Shown here piece by piece: positions 9,222 through 18,222 of a stretch of 64,000 bases of DNA. The stretch spans positions 248,001 to 312,000 of the forward strand of contig CAVSVP010000007.1 in NCBI GenBank assembly GCA_963731125.1, written 5' to 3'. The notes below the pieces were generated by a model. It did no database searches and was not told the DNA's origin. It saw nothing but the letters and a program-made list of their open reading frames with translations. Source of the stretch: CAVSVP01 sp963731125 (lineage in GTDB: Bacteria; Pseudomonadota; Gammaproteobacteria; Competibacterales; Competibacteraceae). The position numbers were made by a program, and so were the translations under genes. Each line of letters begins with the position of its first letter. Position 1 is the stretch's first letter.

Positions 9222-9413
9222 CTAGACTTTGTCGTCTTCAAAAAGCGTCTGCTGCTCTGGAATAATAATATGGTTTCGCGCACAGTAATCTCGGATTATC
9301 GCTTCTGCCATACCAGAAATGCTGCAACTTTCCTTGAGAGCCGCAAGCCGAAGTGCTTCTTTAACCGCCGGATTAATACGTAGGGTCAGCGTTGTTAGCT
9401 TATGAACCGTCAT
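9222..9413 (-). CDS. Small ribbon-helix-helix-like protein
   Basis: A 63-aa ORF starting with MTVHKLTTLTLRINPAVKEALRLAALKESCSISGMAEAIIRDYC. The pattern TLTLRINPAVKEALRLAA...SISGMAEAIIRDY matches the strand-helix-helix layout of small Arc/MetJ-type DNA-binding proteins, often antitoxins or transcription repressors. No toxin ORF is evident beside it. The start ATG at 9413 has GGAGGGG just upstream on the minus strand, which supports expression. The function is unknown. Confidence 0.6.
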   Translation of the reverse strand: MTVHKLTTLTLRINPAVKEALRLAALKESCSISGMAEAIIRDYCARNHIIIPEQQTLFEDDKV

Positions 9414-9872
9414 TGGTCCCCTCCACGGCTTTAGTCGTTACCAAGCAAGTTGCAGTTTTATGCAGTACATCGCGATCTTCATAAACTGAAAAACATGCGA
9501 CTGTCATGCTAAATGTAGCCAAAGAGTGATCCCCTGATGAGCACAGACGATAAGCTGGAATCTTAGCTTTAGTGGATTAGCCAGCTTAGACGCTTATCGT
9601 TTAATTCAAATATTAGCGGCTAATGGCGTGGCGCTGACAGTTAGCACTGGTGATTTCATCAGTTAGTCTTGCAAAATCTTAATATTTTCTCAAAGCCACG
9701 GGTAAGCTTTGCTTAGCCTGCGCTGGGTATTGACTAAAAGCAATGGGCAAGCCTTTATAAAAATATCTTGATTAGCGCCATGCCGGCAATATGTCGAAAG
9801 TTACTACTGGAATATCTGGTCAACCTCGCAGACACAAGCGAGGCTGACTGGTTTAGGATGAGTAGCAAGTTA
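9414..9872. other. 459-bp gap without a recognised gene
   Basis: No ORF with coding character was found. A short perfect stem (9824-9829 with 9838-9843) lies just downstream of the histone-like gene and might end its transcript, though it lacks a T run. Confidence 0.5.
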
Positions 9873-10472
9873 CTACAAAAAAGTGGGTGAACTAATAGAA
9901 GTATCTCCCGCTACCACAGTAAAGTTTTCTCCCGTGGACCAAATTTCGTCATTTATCAAAAACTTAAATATAATTCCTCCAGCCGCTGAACTAGTGGTCC
10001 AAGACCATTCATCACTGCCTGCGTTTTCCATTAAAATTCCGCTTTCCCACTTTAGTTCGGCTCCCTCACCTCGGATATAAAGGTTATTACCATAACCCAC
10101 ATTCAATTTAGCGATGACAGTGGTAACGGGGCCAGCGGCAGCGTCCTGTTTTTTGGCTGCAGTTTTTGGGGTGGCTTTTGACTTTGATGCGGTTGACTTA
10201 TCAGAGTCTTCATTTGTAGCGGAAGGTTCAGGACTAGTTGGCTTTTCAGTGGCTTTTTTCCCGGCAGTGGATTGAGGTACAGCTGGTTGTATGGCAGTTT
10301 TCTTTGGCTTGGCAGACTTAGAGGTACCCGGTGTTTTAGCAGTTACTTTGTTGTCCGTCTGTCTAGCCTCAACCGCTGCAGCCGCTTTTTTGGTAGATTC
10401 CTTTTTTTTAGCAGCGGCCTTCTTTGCAGCGGAAGACTCAGTGGTTGTTTTCTTTGCTGACACTAGTGACAC
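9873..10472 (-). CDS. Histone H1-like Ala/Lys tail fused to a carbohydrate-binding-like beta domain
   Basis: Residues 1 to about 115 are low-complexity and rich in Ala, Lys, Ser, Thr and Pro (AAKKAAAKKKESTKKAAAA), like bacterial histone H1-like proteins that bind DNA. Residues from about 116 form a different domain: VTTVIAKLNVGYGNNLYIRG, then LKWESG, SDEWSWTTSS, IIFKFLINDEIWSTGEN. The spacing of GNNLYIRG, W and FKFLIND resembles the CBM20/CBM48 starch-binding-type beta sandwich. No signal peptide is seen, so it should be cytoplasmic. It lies 67 bases downstream of an H-NS gene on the same strand. The role of the C-terminal domain on a DNA-binding tail is unknown. Confidence 0.75.
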   Translation of the reverse strand: MSLVSAKKTTTESSAAKKAAAKKKESTKKAAAAVEARQTDNKVTAKTPGTSKSAKPKKTAIQPAVPQSTAGKKATEKPTSPEPSATNEDSDKSTASKSKATPKTAAKKQDAAAGPVTTVIAKLNVGYGNNLYIRGEGAELKWESGILMENAGSDEWSWTTSSAAGGIIFKFLINDEIWSTGENFTVVAGDTSISSPTFL

Positions 10473-10539
10473 TCCTCCATTGATTAGACTTGCAAGATTT
10501 AAATTAGAAACTGCTTTAACTATAAGATAGCTTCATATT

Positions 10540-10869
10540 TTAGACGGTAAAGTCGTCCAATTTTTTTCCCGATTCCAATGCTTTGTTAAGCCAATTTGGT
10601 CGCTTTCCTCTGCCACTCCAGGTTTGTTGAGGATCATTTGGATTGCGATACCTCGGTACTCCTTTTGAAGAAGTAATCACTTTATCGCCTTCTTTAATCT
10701 CAACACTTAAGTTTGCGGAGGCGGCTAAATCTTGAATTTCTTTAATCACCGCCTTCCTTCTTTCTTTTTCATACTTATCCAAAAGATTCTGAGCATCCGC
10801 AATCAAGTTTTGCAGTGTTTCGACAGACATGCCTTTCAAGTTATCGATGCCGATCATTTTGTTAAACAT
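10540..10869 (-). CDS. H-NS family nucleoid-associated protein
   Basis: A 109-aa protein with a helical oligomerisation region (ETLQNLIADAQNLLDKYEKERRKAVIKEIQDLA) and the C-terminal H-NS DNA-binding motif YRNPNDPQQTWSGRGKRPNWL (the W-x-GRG-x-RP-W core is intact). Such proteins bind AT-rich DNA and silence foreign genes. GAGG lies directly before the first ATG, so the second ATG (codon 5) with a 12-base gap may be the true start. It is transcribed toward the histone-like gene and the two may form a nucleoid-protein pair. Confidence 0.9.
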   Translation of the reverse strand: MFNKMIGIDNLKGMSVETLQNLIADAQNLLDKYEKERRKAVIKEIQDLAASANLSVEIKEGDKVITSSKGVPRYRNPNDPQQTWSGRGKRPNWLNKALESGKKLDDFTV

Positions 10870-10956
10870 CCTCGAAAAAATTATAAAGCAAGCTTATCAC
10901 AATCGGCAGTTGCAACCATACCCTTTGTAAACTCACTTTTAGGATAAGAAACAATA

Positions 10957-11205
10957 CTATTCTTTTGCTAGTTCGAAGACCCGAATAAACTTTACAATAT
11001 TGCTCACTTGGTTACCAGATTTATGTTCCGAGTAAACTTGCTGAATTTGATGGCAAAAATTCATAGAAATTAGAATAATCAATAGATAAATTAGCAGGAC
11101 TGAATACTCAAGCCTAAGCCCTGCTAAAGCATAAAACTTTCCGAGACTAGGACGAACAAGCATGCCATGCAGCAATTGCTGCAATAAAGATGCTTGCATT
11201 CTCAT
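10957..11205 (-). CDS. Doubtful small hydrophobic ORF
   Basis: An 82-aa ORF with one strongly hydrophobic stretch (YSVLLIYLLIILISMNF). It has no evident ribosome-binding site or recognised family. It is listed because it is the only candidate in the space between the H-NS gene and pcm; chance is a fair explanation. Confidence 0.25.
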   Translation of the reverse strand: MRMQASLLQQLLHGMLVRPSLGKFYALAGLRLEYSVLLIYLLIILISMNFCHQIQQVYSEHKSGNQVSNIVKFIRVFELAKE

Positions 11206-11311
11206 ACCATAGCAAGTCGGTCTATACTAATAGTTAGAAATGGCTATTAGCTGACAGAGCTAGTCATTAGCTAAACAGCAGTGTTTAATTCAACAAGAGG
11301 CTGTTTCGAAA

Positions 11312-11986
11312 ATGACCGATATAGAGGCTTATTTTGCTGCTGCACGCCGAGAAATGGTGGGACAAATTTCACTTCATACCAGTGCTGTGCGCGAACGGCT
11401 TGGGATTTCATCGTTGACCGAACAGGTGATGGAGGTAATAGGGAAGGTACCGCGTCACAAGTTTGTACCGGTCGAGTTGCAGGTTTATGCTTATTTGGAT
11501 CAACCTCTACCTATTGGTTTCGGCAAAACAATTTCACAGCCTTTCATTGTTGCCTTAATGACGGATTTACTGGATCTCCAAGCGCAAGACCGCGTTCTGG
11601 AAATTGGCACCGGATTGGGTTATCAAGCAGCAATTTTGGCTAACCTCGCCAAGGAAATTTATAGCATTGAAATCATTGAGGAACTAGCTCGACAGGCAAA
11701 AAATAAATTGCATAGACAAGGGTATAGCAATATCGAATTCAAGATAGGTGACGGTTCTGGTGGTTGGCCTGAGTACTCGCCGTTTAACAAAATTATTGTC
11801 ACGGCGGCACCAGAGTTGATACCTGTTGCTTTGCTTCAACAATTAAAGCCTGGCGGAAAAATGGTAATTCCGGCTGGACTTGAGGATTCCCAACAACTGA
11901 TAGTTGCCGTAAAAGATAAAGGCGGTTCAATTATAACCGAAGAGATTCTTCCTGTTCGCTTTTCCTCCCTAACCATTACCCACTAA
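11312..11986 (+). CDS. pcm: Protein-L-isoaspartate O-methyltransferase
   Basis: Pcm methylates isoaspartyl residues in aged proteins using S-adenosylmethionine, starting their repair. The 224-aa protein has VPRHKFVP, the substrate motif KTISQPFIVALMTDLL, the SAM-binding VLEIGTGLGYQ (residues 95-105), IGDGSGGWPEYSPFNKIIVTAA and the C-terminal LKPGGKMVIPAG. It is convergent with urtE, with a gap of only 6 bases. In many gammaproteobacteria pcm sits near surE and nlpD; here it does not. Confidence 0.93.
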   Translation: MTDIEAYFAAARREMVGQISLHTSAVRERLGISSLTEQVMEVIGKVPRHKFVPVELQVYAYLDQPLPIGFGKTISQPFIVALMTDLLDLQAQDRVLEIGTGLGYQAAILANLAKEIYSIEIIEELARQAKNKLHRQGYSNIEFKIGDGSGGWPEYSPFNKIIVTAAPELIPVALLQQLKPGGKMVIPAGLEDSQQLIVAVKDKGGSIITEEILPVRFSSLTITH

Positions 11987-11992
11987 GGCTCT

Positions 11993-12688
11993 TTATACCG
12001 ATAAATATTGTCGCACCAGCCCATCATGCAATGTTTCCATAGCCCCAGTTGCTACCGTTCGCCCTTTTTCCATAATGTAAAAATCTTTGGCTACCCGACG
12101 GGCAAAGGGTAGTTTTTGCTCCACCAATAGAACGGTCAGCCCTTCTTCTTGATTTAGGCGCAGAATAATATCACCTATTTCATGGACAATATTAGGTTGT
12201 ATACCCTCCGTAGGTTCATCGAGGATTAATAGTGCAGGATTAAGCGCCAAAGCCCGGCCAATAGCTAGTTGCTGTTGCTGCCCCCCCGACAAATCGCCAC
12301 CGCGTCGACGCAACATCGTCTTCAAAATGGAGAACAAATCAAAGATTCGTTCGGGTATTTCCTTTACGCCGTCGTTACGTGCCGCTAACCCCACGCGCAA
12401 ATTTTCCTCCACGGTTAATTGCGGGAAAATTTCTCGACCCTGAGGTACATAACCAATGCCCAAACGGGCGCGGCGATAGGCTGGCATGCCGTTTAATAGC
12501 TCACCAGAAAAGCGTATTGTGCCAGAGCGGATAGACAATAGGCCCATGATAGCTTTTAGCAGTGTGGTTTTACCCACTCCATTGCGGCCCATCAAGCAGA
12601 TACAGCCACCCTTGGGAACCGTTATATTCATATCCCAAAGAATATGACTCTCGCCGTAAAATTGATTGACGCCTGTCACCTGAATCAT
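11993..12688 (-). CDS. urtE: Urea ABC transporter ATPase UrtE
   Basis: A 231-aa LivF-like ATPase: Walker A GRNGVGKTT (34-42), signature LSGGQQQQLAIGRAL, Walker B LLILDEPTEGIQP. The GIQPNIVHEIGDII sequence is typical of UrtE. It is the last gene of the urtABCDE operon, 2 bases after urtD, which together import urea across the inner membrane for the adjacent urease. Confidence 0.93.
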   Translation of the reverse strand: MIQVTGVNQFYGESHILWDMNITVPKGGCICLMGRNGVGKTTLLKAIMGLLSIRSGTIRFSGELLNGMPAYRRARLGIGYVPQGREIFPQLTVEENLRVGLAARNDGVKEIPERIFDLFSILKTMLRRRGGDLSGGQQQQLAIGRALALNPALLILDEPTEGIQPNIVHEIGDIILRLNQEEGLTVLLVEQKLPFARRVAKDFYIMEKGRTVATGAMETLHDGLVRQYLSV

Positions 12689-12690
12689 GC

Positions 12691-13533
12691 TTATTTACCC
12701 AAGTACACTTCAATCACCCGCGGGTTATTCTGAACAGCATCCATACCGCCTTCGGCTAGTACTCGTCCTTCGTGGAGTACGGTGACCTTACGCGCGATGG
12801 ACCTTACAAAAGTCATATCATGCTCCACCACAATGACGGAATGTCTGCCGGCCAGCGAGGTCAGTAAAATCGCCGTTTGCTCAACCTCCTGAACAGTCAT
12901 ACCTGCTACGGGTTCATCGACAAGCAGCACCCGCGGGTTCTGAACAAGTAGCATGCCAATTTCTAGCCATTGTTTTTGACCATGAGATAACAAGCCGGCC
13001 AGCCTATAACGCTGTTCTGTCAGGCCGATGAGTTCGAGCACTTCGTTAATGCGGGCTCGTTGTGCGCCGCTAAGCGAAGTTACCACGCTAGAGCGCACCC
13101 GCTTATCAGCCTGTAGAGCCAGTTCGAGATTTTCAAATACGCGATGACCTAGAAACACGGTGGGTTTTTGAAACTTGCGACCGATACCGGCATGGGCGAT
13201 TTCCGACTCTCTAAGGCGTAATAAATCCAAGGTTTGGCCAAAAAATACAGTACCCTCGTCCGGGTGCGTCTTACCGGTAATCACATCCATTAAGGTAGAC
13301 TTGCCGGCACCATTAGGACCGATAATACAACGCAGTTCACCATCATCAATATACAGATTGAGATTGTTTAGCGCCTTAAAACCGTCGAAGCTGACAGTGA
13401 CACCTTCTAGATAAAGGATCGTGCCGTGGCTGGTATCTACCTGCTCAGACAGCGATGGCATAGAGGCCCGGGCCACAAAATCAAAAACCCGATCGCGGCG
13501 CATGACTTCCCGGAGTCTATCCAAACTTTGCAA
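12691..13533 (-). CDS. urtD: Urea ABC transporter ATPase UrtD
   Basis: A 280-aa LivG-like ATPase: Walker A GPNGAGKST (72-80), signature LSHGQKQWLEIGMLL (the SHG variant seen in UrtD) and Walker B VLLVDEPVAGM. The N-terminal extension LRRDRVFDF...DTSHGTILYLE before the ABC domain is found in the proteobacterial UrtD form. It starts 1 base after urtC. Confidence 0.93.
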   Translation of the reverse strand: MQSLDRLREVMRRDRVFDFVARASMPSLSEQVDTSHGTILYLEGVTVSFDGFKALNNLNLYIDDGELRCIIGPNGAGKSTLMDVITGKTHPDEGTVFFGQTLDLLRLRESEIAHAGIGRKFQKPTVFLGHRVFENLELALQADKRVRSSVVTSLSGAQRARINEVLELIGLTEQRYRLAGLLSHGQKQWLEIGMLLVQNPRVLLVDEPVAGMTVQEVEQTAILLTSLAGRHSVIVVEHDMTFVRSIARKVTVLHEGRVLAEGGMDAVQNNPRVIEVYLGK

Positions 13534-13534
13534 A

Positions 13535-14641
13535 TTATTGCTCTCCCTGCCGCTGGAAACGGCTCCCTGCCCGCACCAGTCCCTGCGGCAAGAAAAGGGT
13601 TACCCCTATGAACAAAGCGCCTAAAAAATATAGCCAAAGTTCCGGGTAAGCAACGGTAAACCAGCTTTTAGCTGCGTTTACGACGCCCGCACCCAGTAGA
13701 GCGCCTACCAACGTTCCGCGTCCCCCCACCGCTACCCAAATAGCCATTTCGATGGAATTCGCCGGCGCCATCTCACTGGGATTGATGATACCTACCTGAG
13801 GTACGTATAAAGCTCCAGCCAGACCGCAGAGTACGGCCGAAAACGTCCAGACAAACAGCTTGTAATGTAGGGTGTTATAACCGCAGAACATAATCCTGCT
13901 TTCTGCATCACGAATAGCAGTCAGTATCCTTCCCAGTTTGGCAGTGACAAGATAACGGCACAACAGATAGCTCAGCAAGAGCACGAGCACCGTGACGATG
14001 TAAAGCCCTAAGCGGGTAGATTGCTCTTGCAGAGAAAATCCGAGGATACGCTTAAAATCCGTTAAACCATTGTTGCCGCCAAAGCCGGTCTCATTACGAA
14101 AAAACAGCAACATCATAGCGAAGGTCATGGCTTGGGTAATAATGGAAAAGTAAACGCCTCTAACTCGGGACCGAAAGGCAAAATAGCCAAATCCATAAGC
14201 CAGCAACCCGGGAATAAATAGCGCCATTAAAAGAGCAAAGCCAAAATTGTCGAAGCCATACCAAAACCATGGCAATTCCTTCCAGTCCAGAAATACCATA
14301 AAGTCTGGTAGCGTATTGCGGTATACACCTTCGCCTGCCATAGTACGCATCAGGTGCATTCCCATGGCATAACCTCCCAGGGCAAAAAATACTCCATGTC
14401 CCAGACTAAGAATGCCTGCATAGCCCCAGATCAAATCCATTGCTAAAGCCACCAGGGCAAGGCACAAAAACTTACCCAGCAGAGGAATCATATAATCTGG
14501 GAGGTGAAGTTCTGAGTCAGCGGCTGGTAAGATATTGAGCACAGGAACGATCACTAGACCTGATAACACCAGTATGAGCAATAGCAACCAGCCGCGGGCG
14601 GAATGCATATCGAGAAGACGAAACGAGGAAATTTCGTTCAC
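13535..14641 (-). CDS. urtC: Urea ABC transporter permease UrtC
   Basis: A 368-aa LivM-like permease with many membrane segments and the motifs DLIWGYAGILSLGHGVFFALGGYAMGMHLM, FRSRVRGVYFSIITQAMTFA and AVGGRGTLVGALLGAGVVNAAKSWF. Its length and the NNGLTDFKRILGF segment fit UrtC. It lies 3 bases after urtB in the same operon. Confidence 0.93.
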   Translation of the reverse strand: MNEISSFRLLDMHSARGWLLLLILVLSGLVIVPVLNILPAADSELHLPDYMIPLLGKFLCLALVALAMDLIWGYAGILSLGHGVFFALGGYAMGMHLMRTMAGEGVYRNTLPDFMVFLDWKELPWFWYGFDNFGFALLMALFIPGLLAYGFGYFAFRSRVRGVYFSIITQAMTFAMMLLFFRNETGFGGNNGLTDFKRILGFSLQEQSTRLGLYIVTVLVLLLSYLLCRYLVTAKLGRILTAIRDAESRIMFCGYNTLHYKLFVWTFSAVLCGLAGALYVPQVGIINPSEMAPANSIEMAIWVAVGGRGTLVGALLGAGVVNAAKSWFTVAYPELWLYFLGALFIGVTLFLPQGLVRAGSRFQRQGEQ

Positions 14642-14644
14642 CGT

Positions 14645-16279
14645 TTAGCCTTCCGCCGCTCGACCCTTAAAAGCGAACATGCCTTGGGGGCGTTTTTGAA
14701 TAAACAAGATAATAAAAACGAGCACCATGATTTTGCCTAACACAGCCCCAGTAGTAGGTTCTAAGAACTTATTGACTAAGCCCAATGTCAGCGCTCCGGC
14801 TATGGCGCCGGTAATTTTGCCCACGCCCCCCAGGACAACCACCATAAAGCAATCTACGATGTAAGCTTGACCCAGTTCTGGACCAACGTTACCCAGCTGT
14901 GACAAGGCTACGCCCCCCAGGCCTGCAATGCCGGACCCTAGACCAAAGGTCCACATATCCACAGTATGGGTATTGATTCCCATGGCGGCAGCCGTGGAGC
15001 GGTTTTGTACCACAGCACGGACGTTCAGACCCAGATGAGTGCGCTGGAAGAGCATCCACACCAAGGTCACCACCAACCCTGCAAAAATAATGGTGGCAAT
15101 CCGATTGTAGGTCAGCACCAGTCCCTGAGCTATCGCAATTCCCCCGGATAGCCAATCGGGATTGGCCACCTCTACGTTCTGAGCACCAAACAGCAAACGT
15201 ACGGTCTGAATTAGAATTAAGCCAATGCCCCAGGTAGCCAGCAGAGTTTCCAACGGACGGCCATAGAGGTGACGAATAATGGTGCGTTCTAGCACAATCC
15301 CGATAGCGCCGCTGACTAGGAAGGCAGCAGGAATTGCCAGTAAGAGATAGGCGTCGAAGAATTCCGGAAGATAAGTCAAAAATAAATTCTGTACTATAAA
15401 GGTAGTATAGGCCCCTAGCATTAGCATTTCACCATGGGCCATATTGATAACTCCCATTAAACCAAAGGTGATGGCGAGTCCCAATGCGGCTAAGAGCAAT
15501 ACACTGCCTAAACTAAGCCCATAGAATAAATTACCGGCCTGGCTAAGCAACAGCTGCTTGTTTCTAATCGAGACTAGAGCGCTCTGCGCAGCGCTGCGGA
15601 TATCCGCTTCGGACTCCAGATAATTGCCTTCTGCGTCCTTTGCTAAGAGTTTTTCCAGATAAGGGCGAAAACGTAAACTACCAGCTTCCCCCAATCTATG
15701 AACAGCTGCGAGACGCCGTTGCTTATCCATACTGTTTAAGTCGAGTTGAGCCAATGCTACAACTAATGCTTCATGCGCCGGAGGATAAGTTTCTTGGGAG
15801 AGAGCCTGCCTAAGATCTTTTTCTACGCCCTCCCGTGGCCGTTGGCCAAGTTCGATAGCCGCGGCCAGCCGGATCTTAGGGTCCTCAGCGAACAACTGGA
15901 GACGAGCGATGACCGGCTGCAGAGCCCGGCGTATGGAATTATTAATCCGCGGTGTATCTAACTTCAGTCCCTCGGCGGAGATAATCTCGCCGCTGATGGG
16001 ATTTCTAAGGCCTGCCGGGGAAGGCAGCAGAACGCGACCGTTCTGATCCACTTTAAGTTTACGTTCCTGCAAGGCTTCCAGCACAGGTAAGGCACGTGGA
16101 TCATTCAGTCCGCCTAACGTTTTTACTGCATCACGTATAGTGGCTCGACTCTTATCGCCTAGCTTAGCCACAGCCTCAGCAAAGGCGCGATCCTCGGCAG
16201 GTGGTTGGGCAAAACTAGTGGCGCTCAGCAGAGCGAGCGCCACTATCAGGAAAGACCATCTCAAGTTCCCATCACTCAT
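14645..16279 (-). CDS. urtB: Urea ABC transporter permease UrtB with periplasmic N-terminal domain
   Basis: Residues 1-24 look like a signal peptide. A helical repeat domain follows to about residue 245 (RATIRDAVKTLGGLNDPRALPVLEAL, ADIRSAAQSALVSI). The rest is a LivH-like permease (GLAITFGLMGVINMAHGEMLMLGAYTTF, GLNVRAVVQNRSTAAAMGINT, VVVLGGVGKITGAIAGAL). The HEAT-like extension is a normal feature of proteobacterial UrtB and separates it from amino-acid permeases of the family. It is the second gene of the operon, 71 bases after urtA. Confidence 0.92.
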   Translation of the reverse strand: MSDGNLRWSFLIVALALLSATSFAQPPAEDRAFAEAVAKLGDKSRATIRDAVKTLGGLNDPRALPVLEALQERKLKVDQNGRVLLPSPAGLRNPISGEIISAEGLKLDTPRINNSIRRALQPVIARLQLFAEDPKIRLAAAIELGQRPREGVEKDLRQALSQETYPPAHEALVVALAQLDLNSMDKQRRLAAVHRLGEAGSLRFRPYLEKLLAKDAEGNYLESEADIRSAAQSALVSIRNKQLLLSQAGNLFYGLSLGSVLLLAALGLAITFGLMGVINMAHGEMLMLGAYTTFIVQNLFLTYLPEFFDAYLLLAIPAAFLVSGAIGIVLERTIIRHLYGRPLETLLATWGIGLILIQTVRLLFGAQNVEVANPDWLSGGIAIAQGLVLTYNRIATIIFAGLVVTLVWMLFQRTHLGLNVRAVVQNRSTAAAMGINTHTVDMWTFGLGSGIAGLGGVALSQLGNVGPELGQAYIVDCFMVVVLGGVGKITGAIAGALTLGLVNKFLEPTTGAVLGKIMVLVFIILFIQKRPQGMFAFKGRAAEG

Positions 16280-16350
16280 AGCTCATAAAGCTAGCAGCAA
16301 GAATTTAGCGCGCAACGCCTTCTGTTTACAGCTGAGGGCAATGAGCGGAC

Positions 16351-17694
16351 TTAGGGATTTTTTTCAGCCAATTGCTCGGCAGTCCCTGTCACGTTAAACC
16401 GTGGTTCGGTACAGTTCCCGCATACCCAGGGATAGGTCCAGTCAGCCACTTTCTTGGCACTATCGGGAAGATAGGGACTCCAGGCCTGAGCTCGGATAGG
16501 GCCTTCAGTCTTCCAAACAACATCGAACTGACCGTCTTCGGTAATCTCACCAATGAATACTGGCTTGTGCAAATGATGGTTCTTAGCATCCATCTTAATC
16601 GCAAAACCCGAAGGCGAGGTAAAGGTCTGATAGCCTAGTGCTTGGCGCACCGCATCGATATTGGTAGTACCAGCCTGCTCTACAGCCTGCTTCCACATGT
16701 TGATGCCGATATAGGTAGCCTCCATTGGATCATTGGTTACTCGGCTGTCGCCACCTGTTAGATTATTGCGCTTTACATAGTCTTTCCACTTTTTGATAAA
16801 AGCCTGATTTTCTGAAGAATCAATGCTCATGAAATAATTCCAGGCCGCGAGATGACCTATCAAAGGCTCAGTATCGATGCCACGAAGTTCTTCCTCACCC
16901 ACCGAAAAGGCAATGACAGGAATATCCACGGCACTTAAACCTTGATTCGCTAATTCCTTATAAAAGGGAACATTGGAGTCGCCGTTAATGGTGGAAATGA
17001 CAGCCGTGGGAGTGCCGGCGGCGAACTTTTTGATATTAGCCACTATGGTTTGATAATCACTATGGCCAAAAGGTGTATAGGTTTCCCAGATATCAGCATC
17101 GCTGATTCCCTTAGAATGCAAAAAGGCTTGCAGAATTTTATTGGTGGTACGGGGATAGACATAATCGGTGCCCAGAAGCACAAAGCGCTTAGCACCACCA
17201 CCGTCCTCACTCATTAGATATTCTACTGCAGGAATGGCCTGCTGATTGGGTGCTGCGCCCGTGTAAAAAACATTGAAAGAGGATTCTTCCCCTTCATATT
17301 GCACCGGATAGAATAACAAGCCATTTAATTCTTCAAATACGGGTAATACCGATTTGCGGGACACCGAAGTCCAGCAGCCGAATACCACCGCCACCTTATC
17401 CTTTTGCAGCAACTCACGGGCCTTCTCAGCGAAAAGGGGCCAGTCGGAAGCAGGATCTATCACAATAGGTTCTAATTGCTTGCCCAACACGCCGCCATTG
17501 GCATTAATTTCTTCGATGGTCATTAAGGCGACGTCTTTCAACGAGGTCTCGCTGATGGCCATAGTGCCGGACAGAGAGTGCAGAATACCTACTTTAATTT
17601 TTTCTGCCGCTTGGGCGGAGGAAAACCAAAGTAGCAACGCGCTCATTATTAGAGACCATTTACAAAGTCGTTGTAGGGAGTTTTTCTTTTGCAT
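16351..17694 (-). CDS. urtA: Urea-binding periplasmic protein UrtA
   Basis: A 447-aa type I periplasmic binding protein with a signal peptide cut after about residue 29 (LLLWFSSAQAA). The mature part starts EKIKVGILHSLSGTMAISETSLKDV, and VFGCWTSVSRKSVLPVFEELNGLLFYPVQYEGEE and VCGNCTEPRFNVTG are characteristic of UrtA/FmdD-type urea or short-amide binders. Its position beside urease argues for urea. It is the first gene of the minus-strand urt operon, facing away from ureD across a 528-bp control region. Confidence 0.93.
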   Translation of the reverse strand: MQKKNSLQRLCKWSLIMSALLLWFSSAQAAEKIKVGILHSLSGTMAISETSLKDVALMTIEEINANGGVLGKQLEPIVIDPASDWPLFAEKARELLQKDKVAVVFGCWTSVSRKSVLPVFEELNGLLFYPVQYEGEESSFNVFYTGAAPNQQAIPAVEYLMSEDGGGAKRFVLLGTDYVYPRTTNKILQAFLHSKGISDADIWETYTPFGHSDYQTIVANIKKFAAGTPTAVISTINGDSNVPFYKELANQGLSAVDIPVIAFSVGEEELRGIDTEPLIGHLAAWNYFMSIDSSENQAFIKKWKDYVKRNNLTGGDSRVTNDPMEATYIGINMWKQAVEQAGTTNIDAVRQALGYQTFTSPSGFAIKMDAKNHHLHKPVFIGEITEDGQFDVVWKTEGPIRAQAWSPYLPDSAKKVADWTYPWVCGNCTEPRFNVTGTAEQLAEKNP

Positions 17695-17938
17695 GGAGTG
17701 GTGCCCTCATGATTGTTATCGCCCAAGTTGAGATCCGAGGCTATTGGGTTTGTGGTTCGCTAGCAGCTGAGGCACCACATAAGCATTTTTCAGGCCGTAT
17801 ATTTTTTATATAATCAATACAAAAACTTGTACTTATACTCAGAGACTACCGCAAGTCATTTGCTGTGTTATAGTGCAGGAGACAAGCTAGTTGCACTAAT
17901 GTAGAGCGAATTTTTTCAGCTTCACTATTGTTGCCAAA

Positions 17939-17954
17939 AGCAGTTTTCACCCCA
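17939..17954 (-). promoter_or_regulatory. Possible sigma-54 promoter for urtABCDE
   Basis: On the minus strand the sequence tggggtgaaaactgct has GG and GC separated by exactly 10 bases, as in sigma-54 -24/-12 elements. It is about 245 bases upstream of urtA. The -24 box is less ideal than that of the opposing ureD promoter. A further GG-N10-GC on the plus strand at 17771-17784 is also noted. Confidence 0.35.
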
Positions 17955-18019
17955 ACATGATTAACGTTTTCGCAAAAATTAGTGATGTTTTGACGCAAGA
18001 GTAATGTATGAGTTTATCG

Positions 18020-18061
18020 ATTACTAGGTTCTAATTACTAGGTTCTAATTACTAGGTTCTG
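18020..18061 (+). repeat. Three 14-bp tandem repeats in the urt-ure control region
   Basis: The unit attactaggttcta occurs three times head to tail (18020-18033, 18034-18047, 18048-18061 with one change). It ends 40 bases upstream of the sigma-54 type promoter of ureD. A 14-base period is not one helical turn, so repeated regulator sites on one face are not implied; slippage is an alternative. Confidence 0.85.
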
Positions 18062-18100
18062 AGTAATTGCACCGGTAGGTTAATAGACTCTGGCAATAAA

Positions 18101-18116
18101 TGGCGTGAATTTTGCT
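18101..18116 (+). promoter_or_regulatory. Sigma-54 type promoter upstream of ureD
   Basis: tggcgtgaattttgct matches the -24/-12 consensus (TGGC, then TTGCT) with the required GG-N10-GC spacing. Transcription would start near 18127, about 95 bases before ureD. Sigma-54 control by NtrC under nitrogen limitation is the usual logic for urease. A partial NtrC-like half site (tgcacc at 18068-18073) lies just upstream. Confidence 0.65.
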
Positions 18117-18222
18117 TATAGATCAAATCATAATTAAAAATTCTATGCCAATAAAACGCAAGATTAACTAAGCCTTAACGCTTTTTAAGCGTAGGAAATA
18201 GCACATCATCTGGAGTTACTTC

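Noticed and set aside
18020..18061. Tandem repeats as a CRISPR array
   Set aside because: The 14-bp units are directly adjacent with no spacers and there are no cas genes.
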